Assembly: GCA_040775095.1 (NCBI GenBank)
Contig: JAXGTD010000005.1
Location: 1-64,000 of the forward strand
From: JAXGTD01 sp040775095
GTDB lineage: Bacteria; Pseudomonadota; Gammaproteobacteria; Chromatiales; Chromatiaceae
DNA: 64,000 nucleotides
Direction of reading: 5' to 3'
The notes beneath the pieces are model-generated. The model worked only from the letters and a program-made list of their open reading frames with translations. It ran no database searches and was not told where the DNA came from. Positions 52,169 to 60,899 of this stretch are shown here, piece after piece. Made by a program: the position numbers and the translations under genes. The first letter of the stretch is position 1. Every line of letters begins with the position of its first letter.

Positions 52169-54901
52169 CTAGACACGCACGCGCGGGTCCTCAACCTGCT
52201 CGATGGGCACGGTCCGGCGGATCACCCACTTCGTGAGCTCCAGCACCGGGACGATGCTGAAGGCGGCAGCCAGAACCAGCAGCCAGTCCTCCCATGGCAG
52301 GTGGTAGGTGCCGAAGGCCGCGGACATCACCGGCACATAGACGATCACCAGCAGCAGCAGCATCTCCCAGGCGATCGCGATGTTCAGCCAGCGGTTGGCG
52401 AACGGCCGGTCCAGCACCGAGCGGCGATCGGAGCGGAAGTTGTATGCCTTGAAGAACTGGATCAGCACCAGCGAGATGAAGGTCATGGTCATGGCATGCA
52501 TCAGCGCCCGCTCCGGACCCAGCCCCAGCGCCTCGCCATTGTCGAGCTCCCACACGAACAACGACACATTGACGAGGGTGGACCAGACGCCCCCCACCAG
52601 CATCAGGACGACCACCGGGCGGGTGAAAATACCAGCGCGGGGGTCGCGTGGCGGACGCCGCATCAGGTCATCCTCGGGCGGGTCGAAGGCCAGCGCCAGA
52701 GCCGGCAGGCCATCGGTGGCGAGGTTGACGTAGAGGATCTGCACCGCGCTGAGCGGCAGCGGCAGTCCGGCCAGCGTTGCCACCGCCATCAGTCCGATCT
52801 CGCCGATGTTGGACGAGAGCAGGTACATCAGATATTTCTTGATGTTCGAGAAGATGCCGCGGCCCTCCTCGACGGCCCCGACGATGCTGGCGAAGTTGTC
52901 GTCGGTCAGGGTCATGTCGGCGGCCTCGCGACTGACGTCGGTGCCAGTCACGCCCATGGCCACGCCGATGTCCGCCTTCTTCAGCGCCGGGGCGTCATTG
53001 ACGCCATCGCCTGTCATCGCGCAGACACGCCCCCGGCGCTGGAAGGCCGTGACCACCCGCAGCTTGTGCTCCGGCGACACGCGGGCGTAGACCTCGATCT
53101 CCTCGACCTGCGCCTCGAGCTGCGCGTCGCTCATCGCGTCGAGCTCACGACCAACCACGACCCGCCCGGTACGCAGGATGCCGAGCTCGCGGGCGATGGC
53201 TCGCGCCGTCTCGGGGTGATCGCCGGTGATCATGACCGCGCGCACGCCGGCGCGCTCACACTCGGCAATGGCCTCCTTCGCCTCGCCTCGTGGCGGGTCG
53301 ATCATGCCGGCCAGGCCAAGGAAGACCATGCCCTGCTCGGCGTCGGCCTTGCCCGTGACGCCGCGCTTCTCACCAACGGCCAGTACCCGCAGCGCCTGCT
53401 GGGCCATGGCCTCGGCCGCCGCGGAGATCCGCGCGCGGCCCGCATCGTCGAGCGCCACGGTACCCTCGCCGGTGAGCTGGCGATCGCACGCGGCCACGAT
53501 GACCTCGGCGGCGCCCTTGGCGTAGGCCACGGTTTCCGCCCCCGCCCCCCTGTCCTCGCGGTGCAGCGTCGTCATGCGTTTGCGCTCGGAGCTGAAGGGG
53601 ATCTCGTCGACCCGGGGCGCATCGGCCTCCAGCGCCCGCTTGACCAGTCCCGCCTTGGCGGCAGCCACCACCAGCGCGCCTTCGGTCGGGTCGCCGTACA
53701 GGTGCCACGTGCCGTTCTCCTGCTCGAGGTGGGCGTCGCAGGACAGTGCCGCCGCGCGCAATAACTGCTGCACCAGCTCGCGCCGTGCCGGATCGTCGCC
53801 CGGAACCGTGAGCGCGCCTTCCGGGGCGTAGCCGCTGCCGGAGACGGTGGTCACCTGGCCATCGTTCCAGAGCTCGCGCAGCGTCATTTCGTCGCGGGTC
53901 AGGGTACCGGTCTTGTCAGAGCAGATCACCGAGGTGCTGCCGAGGGTCTCCACCGTGGGCAGGCGGCGCACCAGCGCATGACGCTTGACCATGCGCTGCA
54001 CGCCGATGGCGAGCGAGATGGTGACCACCGCGGGCAGCGCCTCGGGCACGACCGCCACCGCCAGCGCGACACCAAAGATGAACATCTCGAGCGGCGGCGC
54101 GCCGCGCAGCACCCCGAGACCGGCGATCAGCACCACGACGATGCCGGCGGCAATGGCCAGCACCCGCCCCAGCTTGTCGAGGTTGCGCTGCAGGGGCGTG
54201 CGCACCGACTCGACCCCCGCCAGCATGCCGGTGACACGGCCGAATTCGGTGCCGAGGCCAGTGGCAACAACGATGCCGCGCCCACGCCCATAGGCAATAT
54301 CGGTGCCGGAGAAGACGAGGTTGACGCGGTCACCGATTGGGAGACTCTCGTCGGCCAGGACCCCGGTCTGCTTGTCGACCGGGGCAGACTCCCCGGTCAG
54401 CGCCGCCTCGTTGACGCGCAGGTTCGCCATCTCAATCAGGCGGGCGTCCGCGGGCACCCGATCACCGGCTGCGAGCAACACGACATCCCCAGGGACCACC
54501 TCGCGCGAGGGAATGCTCTGCTCACGCCCGTCACGGATGACCCGGGCCAAGGGCGCGGCCATCCGTCGCAGGGCCTCCATCGCCCGCTCGGCGCGATATT
54601 CCTGCACGAAGCCGAGGATGATCGCGAACAACACGATCACCGCGATGACGAGCGATTCCAATACCTCGCCGAGCAGCGCGGAGATCGTCACCGCGATCAG
54701 CAGGATGATGATCAGCACGTTGCCGAACTGCGCCGCCAGGATCGACCAGGGTGAGACCACGTCGGCGCGGGGCAGCTCGTTGAACCCGTCGCGCGCAAGC
54801 CGCTCGGCGACCTCGTCGGCGCGCAGGCCGCGGTCGCTTGTCGCAAGGGCTTCGCGGGTCTCGTCGCAGGAACGGGCGTGCCAGGGTCGGGAGTCGTTCA
54901 T
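52169..54901 (-). CDS. Calcium-type P-type ATPase (P2A, SERCA/PMR1-like)
   Basis: Cation pump of 910 residues in the inner membrane. N-terminal cation-ATPase domain, TGES (169-172), ion-binding PEALP in helix M4 (286-290), phosphorylation site D329-K-T-G-T, MTGDGVNDAPALKKADIG hinge, and a C-terminal M7-M10 bundle. In M5-M6 the run SSNIGEIGL ... NLATDGLPALALAF keeps the Asn, Glu, Asn, Thr and Asp ligands known from SERCA. Ca2+, or Mn2+, export is therefore likely. It is divergent from the mutarotase gene and convergent with hda. Confidence 0.93.
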   Translation of the reverse strand: MNDSRPWHARSCDETREALATSDRGLRADEVAERLARDGFNELPRADVVSPWSILAAQFGNVLIIILLIAVTISALLGEVLESLVIAVIVLFAIILGFVQEYRAERAMEALRRMAAPLARVIRDGREQSIPSREVVPGDVVLLAAGDRVPADARLIEMANLRVNEAALTGESAPVDKQTGVLADESLPIGDRVNLVFSGTDIAYGRGRGIVVATGLGTEFGRVTGMLAGVESVRTPLQRNLDKLGRVLAIAAGIVVVLIAGLGVLRGAPPLEMFIFGVALAVAVVPEALPAVVTISLAIGVQRMVKRHALVRRLPTVETLGSTSVICSDKTGTLTRDEMTLRELWNDGQVTTVSGSGYAPEGALTVPGDDPARRELVQQLLRAAALSCDAHLEQENGTWHLYGDPTEGALVVAAAKAGLVKRALEADAPRVDEIPFSSERKRMTTLHREDRGAGAETVAYAKGAAEVIVAACDRQLTGEGTVALDDAGRARISAAAEAMAQQALRVLAVGEKRGVTGKADAEQGMVFLGLAGMIDPPRGEAKEAIAECERAGVRAVMITGDHPETARAIARELGILRTGRVVVGRELDAMSDAQLEAQVEEIEVYARVSPEHKLRVVTAFQRRGRVCAMTGDGVNDAPALKKADIGVAMGVTGTDVSREAADMTLTDDNFASIVGAVEEGRGIFSNIKKYLMYLLSSNIGEIGLMAVATLAGLPLPLSAVQILYVNLATDGLPALALAFDPPEDDLMRRPPRDPRAGIFTRPVVVLMLVGGVWSTLVNVSLFVWELDNGEALGLGPERALMHAMTMTFISLVLIQFFKAYNFRSDRRSVLDRPFANRWLNIAIAWEMLLLLVIVYVPVMSAAFGTYHLPWEDWLLVLAAAFSIVPVLELTKWVIRRTVPIEQVEDPRVRV

Positions 54902-55025
54902 CGATTGGCCTTTGCGCGGGGCACCGGCCCGAGCCGCCGGGCCGATGCCAGATAGAGTGTTCTGCCTATGCTAGCAAGGAGAGCGGTTGCGAGCGCTGAC
55001 CGCGCGCAATCCGCACGGGGGCGCC

Positions 55026-55054
55026 CTGAAACAGGTAGACGCCCCCGCTATACT
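55026..55054 (+). promoter_or_regulatory. Candidate promoter for the mutarotase gene
   Basis: CTGAAA (55026-55031) and TATACT (55049-55054), 17 bp apart, with four and five consensus matches, about 100 bp before the ATG at 55156. Confidence 0.42.
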
Positions 55055-55155
55055 GCACGCTGGTGGGGCTGGCACCGATCTTCCCAGTCCGGCTAGGCGT
55101 CCGTCACGGGCGATCATTCGTAACGAACCAGCGCAACCAGACAACAGGAGTGACC

Positions 55156-56064
55156 ATGGATATCGCCCAGGCCAACGAAGAGTTTGGTATTCCCGGCGTG
55201 CTCTCGATCGGCATTGGCAAGGGTGGGCTGCCGCTGATCTGCATTGACAACGCCTTCGCCCGCGCCGAGATCTGCGCCTATGCCGGCCAGATGCTGTCGT
55301 ACCTGCCTGCCGGTGAGCCAGAGGACCTGCTGTTCGTCTCCCGCGACGCCTATTTCCAGCCCGGCAAGGCGATCAAGGGCGGCATCCCGCTGTGCTGGCC
55401 CTGGTTCGGACCAGACCCGGAGGCGCGCGGCCGCCCGGCGCACGGGTTTGTGCGAGATCGGCCCTGGAGCCTGTTGTCGACCGAGGCGATGGTCGACGGC
55501 ACGACGCGGGTGCGCCTGGGCATCCGGGATGACGCCGAGACCCGCGCCCTCTGGCCGCTGTCGTTCAGCCTTGAGCTTGAGGTCACGGTCGGCGCCGAGC
55601 TGACCCTCGCGCTGATCAGCCACAATCCGGGCGAGCAGGCGATGACCATCACCCAGGCCCTGCACACCTATTTTCGCGTCGGGGACGTGCGCGCGGTGCG
55701 CGTCGAGGGCCTGTCCGGTCGCACCTATGTCGACAAGGTCGGCAGCGGCGGCGAGAGGCTGCAGGAAGGGCCGGTCACGGTCGCCGGCGAGGTCAACCGG
55801 ATCTACCTCGACACCACTGGCGAGCTGATCATCGACGACCCGACACTGGGCCGGCGGATCCATATCACCCGCTCTGGCAGCCGCTCGGTCGTGGTCTGGA
55901 ACCCCTGGATCGAGACCAGCGCGGCGATGGACGACCTGGCCGACGACGAGTACCCGCACATGCTGTGCGTCGAGACCACCAACGCGGCCCCGGGGGATCC
56001 GGTCAGCTTGCGGGCAGGCGGCGAATACCGGCTGGAGACCCGTTACAGGATCCAACGGGGCTAG
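55156..56064 (+). CDS. D-hexose-6-phosphate mutarotase
   Basis: Aldose-1-epimerase superfamily, YeaD/glucose-6-phosphate 1-epimerase type, interconverting alpha and beta anomers of hexose-6-phosphates. 302 residues with GGIPLCWPWFGP, RPAHGFVRDRPWSL (catalytic His), LHTYFRVGDV and the C-terminal VVWNPWIETSAAMDDLADDEYPHMLCVETTNA, where the glutamate acts as base. SD CAGGAG before the ATG. Repeat copy C starts five bases after the stop. Confidence 0.94.
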   Translation: MDIAQANEEFGIPGVLSIGIGKGGLPLICIDNAFARAEICAYAGQMLSYLPAGEPEDLLFVSRDAYFQPGKAIKGGIPLCWPWFGPDPEARGRPAHGFVRDRPWSLLSTEAMVDGTTRVRLGIRDDAETRALWPLSFSLELEVTVGAELTLALISHNPGEQAMTITQALHTYFRVGDVRAVRVEGLSGRTYVDKVGSGGERLQEGPVTVAGEVNRIYLDTTGELIIDDPTLGRRIHITRSGSRSVVVWNPWIETSAAMDDLADDEYPHMLCVETTNAAPGDPVSLRAGGEYRLETRYRIQRG

Positions 56065-56068
56065 GGAA

Positions 56069-56175
56069 GACCCGGCCTGTTCCATCACCCGGGCGACTGA
56101 ACCTGGAGCGAACCGGAAACCGCGTTTTCGGTTCGCGAGCCGCTCCGAGGCCAGGACGGCGCTGGAGCGGGATCC
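56069..56175 (+). repeat. Multi-hairpin intergenic repeat, copy C
   Basis: Ungapped alignment to copies A and B over the full length. Central hairpin CGAACCG (56109-56115)/CGGTTCG (56129-56135) with inner AAAC/GTTT, then CGCGAGC and a second dyad GCTCC...GGAGC. It begins five bases after the mutarotase stop. Confidence 0.78.
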
Positions 56176-56200
56176 GTCCCGGTTAACGCTGCGTCAAAGC

Positions 56201-56232
56201 CTCTCCCGTCCAGGCCACGGATGGCCCGCCGC
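56201..56232 (+). repeat. Partial repeat module, copy F
   Basis: CTCTCCCGTCCAGGCCACGG followed by ATGGCCCG resembles the first module of copies B and D (TTTCCCG then a GGCC/GGCC dyad). It follows copy C by 25 bases, between convergent genes. Short, so only suggestive. Confidence 0.35.
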
Positions 56233-56312
56233 GGTGCAGGTCGCGCCGCCGCGGACGCAATCGGGTCGTCGCCATGGATGCCTCATGCCAGCGGCGCCTC
56301 CCTCCCAGGGCG

Positions 56313-57485
56313 TCACAAGCGGTGGGACAGGTCGCGCAACGAAAAGCCGCGGCACGCGGGCAGGTCTCCGCGTGTCAGGCCGATCACCCCAAAGCGCTCA
56401 CCCATCCGCGACGGCAGCACCAGCTGCTTGACGCCCGCGGCCAGCGCCATCGCCGCCACCGGATCAGCCACCGCCATGGCCTCGGCCATCAGGGTGTCGA
56501 GTCCGCAGCCGAGCAGGAAGCCCGCCTGGCTGGTGTAGCCGGCCAGCGAGAACCCAGCCTCGGCACCCGCATCCGCGAGGGCCGAGAAATCGACATGGGC
56601 GGTGATGTCCTGCAGACCGATATGGGCGTAAGGGTCGGCATGTGACCGATGCCGGACATGGCACATCAGCGTGCCCATCCCACGCCGAGGGTGGTAGAGT
56701 TCCGCGCGCGGGTAGCCGTAGTCGATGATCAGCGCGAGTCCCCGGGCCAGCGCGCTGGACAATGCGGCGACCCATGGCGCAAGCCGCAGATTGATCTCCG
56801 AGGCGTAGCCCGGCGCGACCGCCAGTCCCCGCGCCTGGAGCGCGCAAACGCCCGCCGCCAAGCCGGCCGAGCGCGGCACATCGACCCGCTCGGCCAACCC
56901 GTCCGCGGTCGGGACCACGTAGACCTCCTGTACGGCACCGTCATCCGAGATTCGGAAGCGGTGCACTGGCATCGCGTCCACGACCTCGTTGGCCAGCACG
57001 ATACCGCGCAAGCCGGTCGGGAGGGTCGCGGGCCAGTCGACACGCGCCAACAGGTGCGGCACCCGCCGGGCGAGCAGCGCGCGCTGGCGCGCCTTCAGGT
57101 CCGGGCTGAGCTCCAGGATGCGATAGCGCGCGGGCAGCTGGCCGTGACGCTCGAGCGCCAACAGCACCTCGGCCGCCAGCGCGCCGGAACCGGCACCGAA
57201 TTCCAGCACGTCGCCACCGCCGAGCGCGTCGAGCACCTCGGCGCACTGCGCGGCGATGCAGCGTCCGAACAGCGGTGAGATCTCCGGGGCGGTGGCGAAA
57301 TCACCCGCCGCCCCCAGTTTCTCGGCACCAGCGACGTAGTAACCGAGCCCCGGGGCGTACAGGGCCAGCTCCATGAATCGATCGAACGGCAGGCACCCCC
57401 CCGCCGCGTCCGCCTCGCGCCGGATCAGCTCGGACAGCCGCAGGCTCGAGTCCGCGGAGGGGTCATCGACAGAAGAGATGGGCAT
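56313..57485 (-). CDS. MidA/NDUFAF7-type SAM-dependent methyltransferase (DUF185)
   Basis: 390 residues from ATG 57485 (a GTG six codons earlier is in frame). Family signatures: RFMELALYAPGLGYYVAG, GDFATAPEISPLFGRCIAAQ, VLEFGAGSGALAAEVL (SAM-binding loop), VLANEVVDAMPVHRF and DYGYPRAELYHPRRGMGTLMCHVRHR. The eukaryotic relative methylates an arginine in a complex I subunit. The bacterial target is unknown, and no nuo genes are nearby. Confidence 0.9.
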   Translation of the reverse strand: MPISSVDDPSADSSLRLSELIRREADAAGGCLPFDRFMELALYAPGLGYYVAGAEKLGAAGDFATAPEISPLFGRCIAAQCAEVLDALGGGDVLEFGAGSGALAAEVLLALERHGQLPARYRILELSPDLKARQRALLARRVPHLLARVDWPATLPTGLRGIVLANEVVDAMPVHRFRISDDGAVQEVYVVPTADGLAERVDVPRSAGLAAGVCALQARGLAVAPGYASEINLRLAPWVAALSSALARGLALIIDYGYPRAELYHPRRGMGTLMCHVRHRSHADPYAHIGLQDITAHVDFSALADAGAEAGFSLAGYTSQAGFLLGCGLDTLMAEAMAVADPVAAMALAAGVKQLVLPSRMGERFGVIGLTRGDLPACRGFSLRDLSHRL

Positions 57486-57654
57486 GGGGAAACCGGGTGG
57501 CACGAGCGATGGTTTTGCGGCACCTTAGCGGAAACGCTCGCCGTGGAGAATCGCCCCCGTGCGCGCCAGGTCGAGATCCGAGGCGACAGGGCCCGATACC
57601 GGGCCCATCGCGAACCCGATCCTGCTGGCAAATCGTGCTGTTTGCGTCGCAATC

Positions 57655-58470
57655 ATGGCCCATGACAGGGCCACTGCCACCCCGAACCGACCCACCAATC
57701 CGGAAAACCTACCCTTGGAATCACAACAGACAACGCTGAACGGCAGGCTCGCGCTGATCACCGGCGCCGCCCACCGCATTGGGGCCCAGATCGCGCGAAC
57801 CCTGCACGCGCACGGCTGCGACCTCGTGCTCCACTATCGACACTCCGCCGATGCGGCCGAGGCCCTGGCGCAGCGTCTGCAGGGGCGGCGTCCCGACTCG
57901 GTGCGCTGCCTGCAAGCCGATCTGCTGGACACCAGGGCTCTGCCCGTGCTGATCGAGCGGGTCGAGGACTTTCGCGGGCGACTCGACATCCTGGTCAACA
58001 ATGCCTCCAGTTTCTACCCGACGCCGCTGGGCGAGGCCACCGAGACACAATGGGAGGAGCTGATGGGGTCGAACCTGAAGGGGCCGTTCTTTCTGACCCA
58101 GGCCGCAGCGCCCTTGCTGCGTGCGGTCGGCGGGTGCGTCGTGAACCTGGTGGACATCCACGCCCAGCGCCCGCTCAAGGACCACCCGATCTACTCCATG
58201 GCCAAGGCCGGCAACGCGATGATGGTGAAGTCGCTGGCGCGTGAGCTCGGCCCCGAGGTCCGGGTCAATGGCATTGCGCCCGGCGCCATACTCTGGCCCG
58301 AGCAAGGGCTGAGCGACGACGCCAAACGTGAGATCCTGGCCCGAACGGCGTTGGCGCGCGCCGGTGCGCCAGCCGACATCGCGCGTACCCTGCTGTTTCT
58401 GGTGCGCGACGCCCCCTACATTACGGGCCAGATCATCGCCGTGGACGGCGGACGCACACTGCAGCAGTAA
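57655..58470 (+). CDS. folM: Pteridine reductase / dihydromonapterin reductase FolM
   Basis: Short-chain dehydrogenase reducing dihydropterins or dihydromonapterin with NADPH. 271 residues from ATG 57655; a TTG at 57715 would give 251 residues and match the usual family length. The cofactor motif is T-G-A-A-H-R-I-G, the TGX3RXG variant typical of pteridine reductases, followed by NNASSFYPTPLGEAT and the YSMAKAGN catalytic Tyr-Lys. C-terminal VDGGRTL. Followed by the DUF2452 gene 24 bp away. Confidence 0.88.
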   Translation: MAHDRATATPNRPTNPENLPLESQQTTLNGRLALITGAAHRIGAQIARTLHAHGCDLVLHYRHSADAAEALAQRLQGRRPDSVRCLQADLLDTRALPVLIERVEDFRGRLDILVNNASSFYPTPLGEATETQWEELMGSNLKGPFFLTQAAAPLLRAVGGCVVNLVDIHAQRPLKDHPIYSMAKAGNAMMVKSLARELGPEVRVNGIAPGAILWPEQGLSDDAKREILARTALARAGAPADIARTLLFLVRDAPYITGQIIAVDGGRTLQQ

Positions 58471-58494
58471 CCCGAGGCCGCACCGATCAGCACC

Positions 58495-58998
58495 ATGAGC
58501 AACCACGACAGGGGCAAGCGCCATCCGAGCGGCGACCACAGCTCACCCTACCCGGTCAGCCGCCTGGCACCCGCGTTCCATGCGCCGGACCTGGCCGAGG
58601 AGATCCGCCGCGCGGAGACCCTGCTCAGTGCCCGTAGCGGCGCCAAGCTGCGCGTCATCGCCGACCAGATCAAGTCGCTCCAAGCCGAGGCGCGCAAGGT
58701 GCTCGACGAGGCCCGTGACGAGCAGGCCCTGACCCACGCCCGCTGCGCCTTCAAACGCATCCCCGGGCACTGCTATCACCTCTACCGTAAGCCCGACGGC
58801 AGCACCTTCTTTTCGATGCTCTCGCCGGCGGACTGGCGCGGCAAGCCACCGGACGCCTTCGTCGGATCCTATCGGCTCGAGGCAGACCACTCATGGACCC
58901 CGGCCAAGCGCATCGGCGCCAGCGACGATACCGGTGAGCTGGTCGGGCAGCTGCTGCGCATCGGAGGGCTGCCTCCGACCAGCGGGGATTCAGGCTGA
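58495..58998 (+). CDS. DUF2452 family protein
   Basis: 167 residues. The conserved core ARSGAKLRVIADQIKSLQAEARKVLDEA, KRIPGHCYHLYRKPDGSTFFSMLSPADW is the DUF2452 signature. Helical N-terminal half, small beta C-terminal half, cytoplasmic, function unknown. It is in a tight run with folM and the methyltransferase gene. ATG at 58495. Confidence 0.88.
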   Translation: MSNHDRGKRHPSGDHSSPYPVSRLAPAFHAPDLAEEIRRAETLLSARSGAKLRVIADQIKSLQAEARKVLDEARDEQALTHARCAFKRIPGHCYHLYRKPDGSTFFSMLSPADWRGKPPDAFVGSYRLEADHSWTPAKRIGASDDTGELVGQLLRIGGLPPTSGDSG

Positions 58999-59070
58999 CC
59001 GGGCCGGCTGCCCCGGGCGGCGCGCCAGAGCATATCGACACCAACCAAATCAGCGGGAGATTCACCATCC

Positions 59071-59670
59071 ATGTGGGACGCACGCTACGCGGATGAGGAG
59101 TTCGTCTACGGCACCCGGCCAAACGACTTCCTCGCCGGGCACATCGCCGAGCTGCGCTCCGGGCGGGCCCTGTGCCTCGGCGAGGGCGAGGGCCGCAACG
59201 CGGTGTTTCTGGCCGAGCAGGGCTTCGACGTGACCGCGGTGGATGCCTCCAGCGTTGGCCTGGGCAAGGCACACCGGCTCGCCGGGGAGCGGGGCGTGGG
59301 GATCCGCACGGTGCACGCCGATCTCGCGGATTTCGAGATCGTCCCGGGGTACTGGGACCTGATCCTGTCCATCTTCTGCCACGTCCCGGCCGCATTGAGG
59401 GCCGACCTGCATCGGCGCGTCGTCGCCGGACTCGCGCCCGGTGGCGCCTTCCTGCTCGAGGCCTATACCCCGCGTCAAATCGCGATGAAGACCGGCGGCC
59501 CACCCGATCCCGCGCTGATGATGGAGCTGGCGACGCTGCGGCGCGAGCTCGATGGTCTGCAGCTCACGCTGGCCCAGGAGATCATCAGGCCGGTGCACGA
59601 GGGACGACTGCACTTCGGCGACGGCGCCGTGGTGCAGGTGATTGCGCTGCGGCCCGGACCGGCCCCGTGA
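59071..59670 (+). CDS. Class I SAM-dependent methyltransferase
   Basis: 199 residues, TehB/thiopurine-type fold: WDARYADEEFVYGTRPNDFL, SAM motif I CLGEGEGRNAVFLAEQGFDVTAVDAS, HADLADFEIVPGYWDLILSIFCHVP, and later APGGAFLLEAYTPRQ. Substrate unknown. The stop overlaps the GTG of the next gene (GTGA), so it is coupled with a cytochrome gene. SD GGGAGA before the ATG. Confidence 0.87.
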   Translation: MWDARYADEEFVYGTRPNDFLAGHIAELRSGRALCLGEGEGRNAVFLAEQGFDVTAVDASSVGLGKAHRLAGERGVGIRTVHADLADFEIVPGYWDLILSIFCHVPAALRADLHRRVVAGLAPGGAFLLEAYTPRQIAMKTGGPPDPALMMELATLRRELDGLQLTLAQEIIRPVHEGRLHFGDGAVVQVIALRPGPAP

Positions 59671-60542
59671 GCACGCGCGCGCTCACCCGCCTGACCCTGG
59701 CCTTGTGCCTGTCCGTGTCGCTCGTGGCGGGGGGAGCGGCCGCGAACGAGCCGATACTGGGCTTCGACGTCGCGGGCCGGCCCGTCGGCAGGCTGGATCT
59801 TGCCGAGCTGTCCACCCGGCTCCACACCCGCGCGGTCGAGTTGTTCGATCCGCACTATATGAAACGAAAGCGCTTTCGGGCCTTCGCGCTGGCCGACGTG
59901 ATGGGCGCGGGGTTCGGCGAATCCTGGCGCCACGCCCCCCATACCGAGGTCGTGTTTACCGCCCGCGACGGCTATCGCGCCGTCAGCGCGCGCGAGAAGG
60001 TCGCCGAGGCCGGCGGCTATCTCGCCTTTGCCGATCTCGATGCCGAGGGGGGCTGGGAGCCCCTGCCCGGCAACCGGACGGATCCGGGGCCATTCTATGT
60101 CGTCTGGCTCGGCGACGGGCAAGGCACGGCCCAGGGGTACCCCTGGCCCTGGCAGCTCGCGCAGATCTCCATGGTCCGGGTCGAGGATGCATTTCCGGCG
60201 GTGTTCCCGAATGGCGCGCCGGAAGACTCCTCCGTCCTGCGCGGCTACGGGCTCTTCAAGGACCGCTGCCTGCGCTGCCACGCGATGAACGAACAGGGCG
60301 GCAAGGTCGGTCCCGACCTCAATGCCCCGATGAGCGTGGTGGAATACCGATCACCAATGATGATCCGTGCATTCATTCGGCACCCCTCCCGCTATCGTCA
60401 CACCCACATGCCGGATCACGAGGACCTCTCCGATCGGGATCTCGACGACCTGCTCGACTATTTCCGCCACCAGGCACGCCCGGTTCCAGCAACCCCGACA
60501 CCAGACCCCGGAACCGGCGTCATCGACCCGGGAGGCCGCTGA
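59667..60542 (+). CDS. Secreted monoheme cytochrome c with molybdopterin-domain-like N-terminus
   Basis: 291 residues from a GTG overlapping the methyltransferase stop. Sec signal peptide (LTRLTLALCLSVSLVAGGAAA), then a ~165-residue region with KRKRFRAFALADVMG, FTARDGYRAVSAREKV and GYPWPWQLAQISMVRVEDAFP, which resembles the non-catalytic fold of oxidoreductase molybdopterin-binding domains (a family impression, not certain). A C-terminal cytochrome c domain follows, with C201-L-R-C-H205 and Met ligand candidates (HTHMPDHEDLSD). Periplasmic electron carrier. Confidence 0.85.
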   Translation: MSTRALTRLTLALCLSVSLVAGGAAANEPILGFDVAGRPVGRLDLAELSTRLHTRAVELFDPHYMKRKRFRAFALADVMGAGFGESWRHAPHTEVVFTARDGYRAVSAREKVAEAGGYLAFADLDAEGGWEPLPGNRTDPGPFYVVWLGDGQGTAQGYPWPWQLAQISMVRVEDAFPAVFPNGAPEDSSVLRGYGLFKDRCLRCHAMNEQGGKVGPDLNAPMSVVEYRSPMMIRAFIRHPSRYRHTHMPDHEDLSDRDLDDLLDYFRHQARPVPATPTPDPGTGVIDPGGR

Positions 60543-60899
60543 TTTCCGGCGCTTCCTTCCTCCCCGAAGACGGTTCAGCCTGACCAGGCCGGATGGTGGG
60601 TCGCACGCCGCATTCCCGCCCCCTTTTTTGTGATGTGCGTCGGCTTTCGAAAAAAAATCGGGCGGTTTCAGGTCAGATTAAGGTTGGGCAGGTAGCATCG
60701 GGCACGCGAAGCGCCGCAACCACCCACCATCCCCCGGTGTTCAGACGGCGCTCGCACAGAGCCGACCGCAGGACTGCGAGCGTGCGGGTCGGCTCTCGCC
60801 CGAGAAGTCTCCGAATGGACTCACGCCAGCGTCGGTCGTTCACGGCCGGCGCCGGGCACGTTCGCGACTAAAACTAAATGAATGTTAGGAGTGGAATCC
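60543..60899. other. Leader region between the two cytochrome genes
   Basis: 357 bases, no gene supported. Contains a poly-A stretch (about 60650) and structured elements at 60749-60796. TAAAACTAAATGAATG just before the start is AT-rich. Confidence 0.45.
60749..60796 (+). promoter_or_regulatory. Crossing stem segments in the cytochrome leader (pseudoknot or switch)
   Basis: CGCTCGCA (60749-60756) can pair with TGCGAGCG (60775-60782), while AGAGCCGACC (60758-60767) can pair with GGTCGGCTCT (60787-60796). The two helices cross, so they form an H-type pseudoknot or are mutually exclusive. No known riboswitch motif was recognised. Confidence 0.45.
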
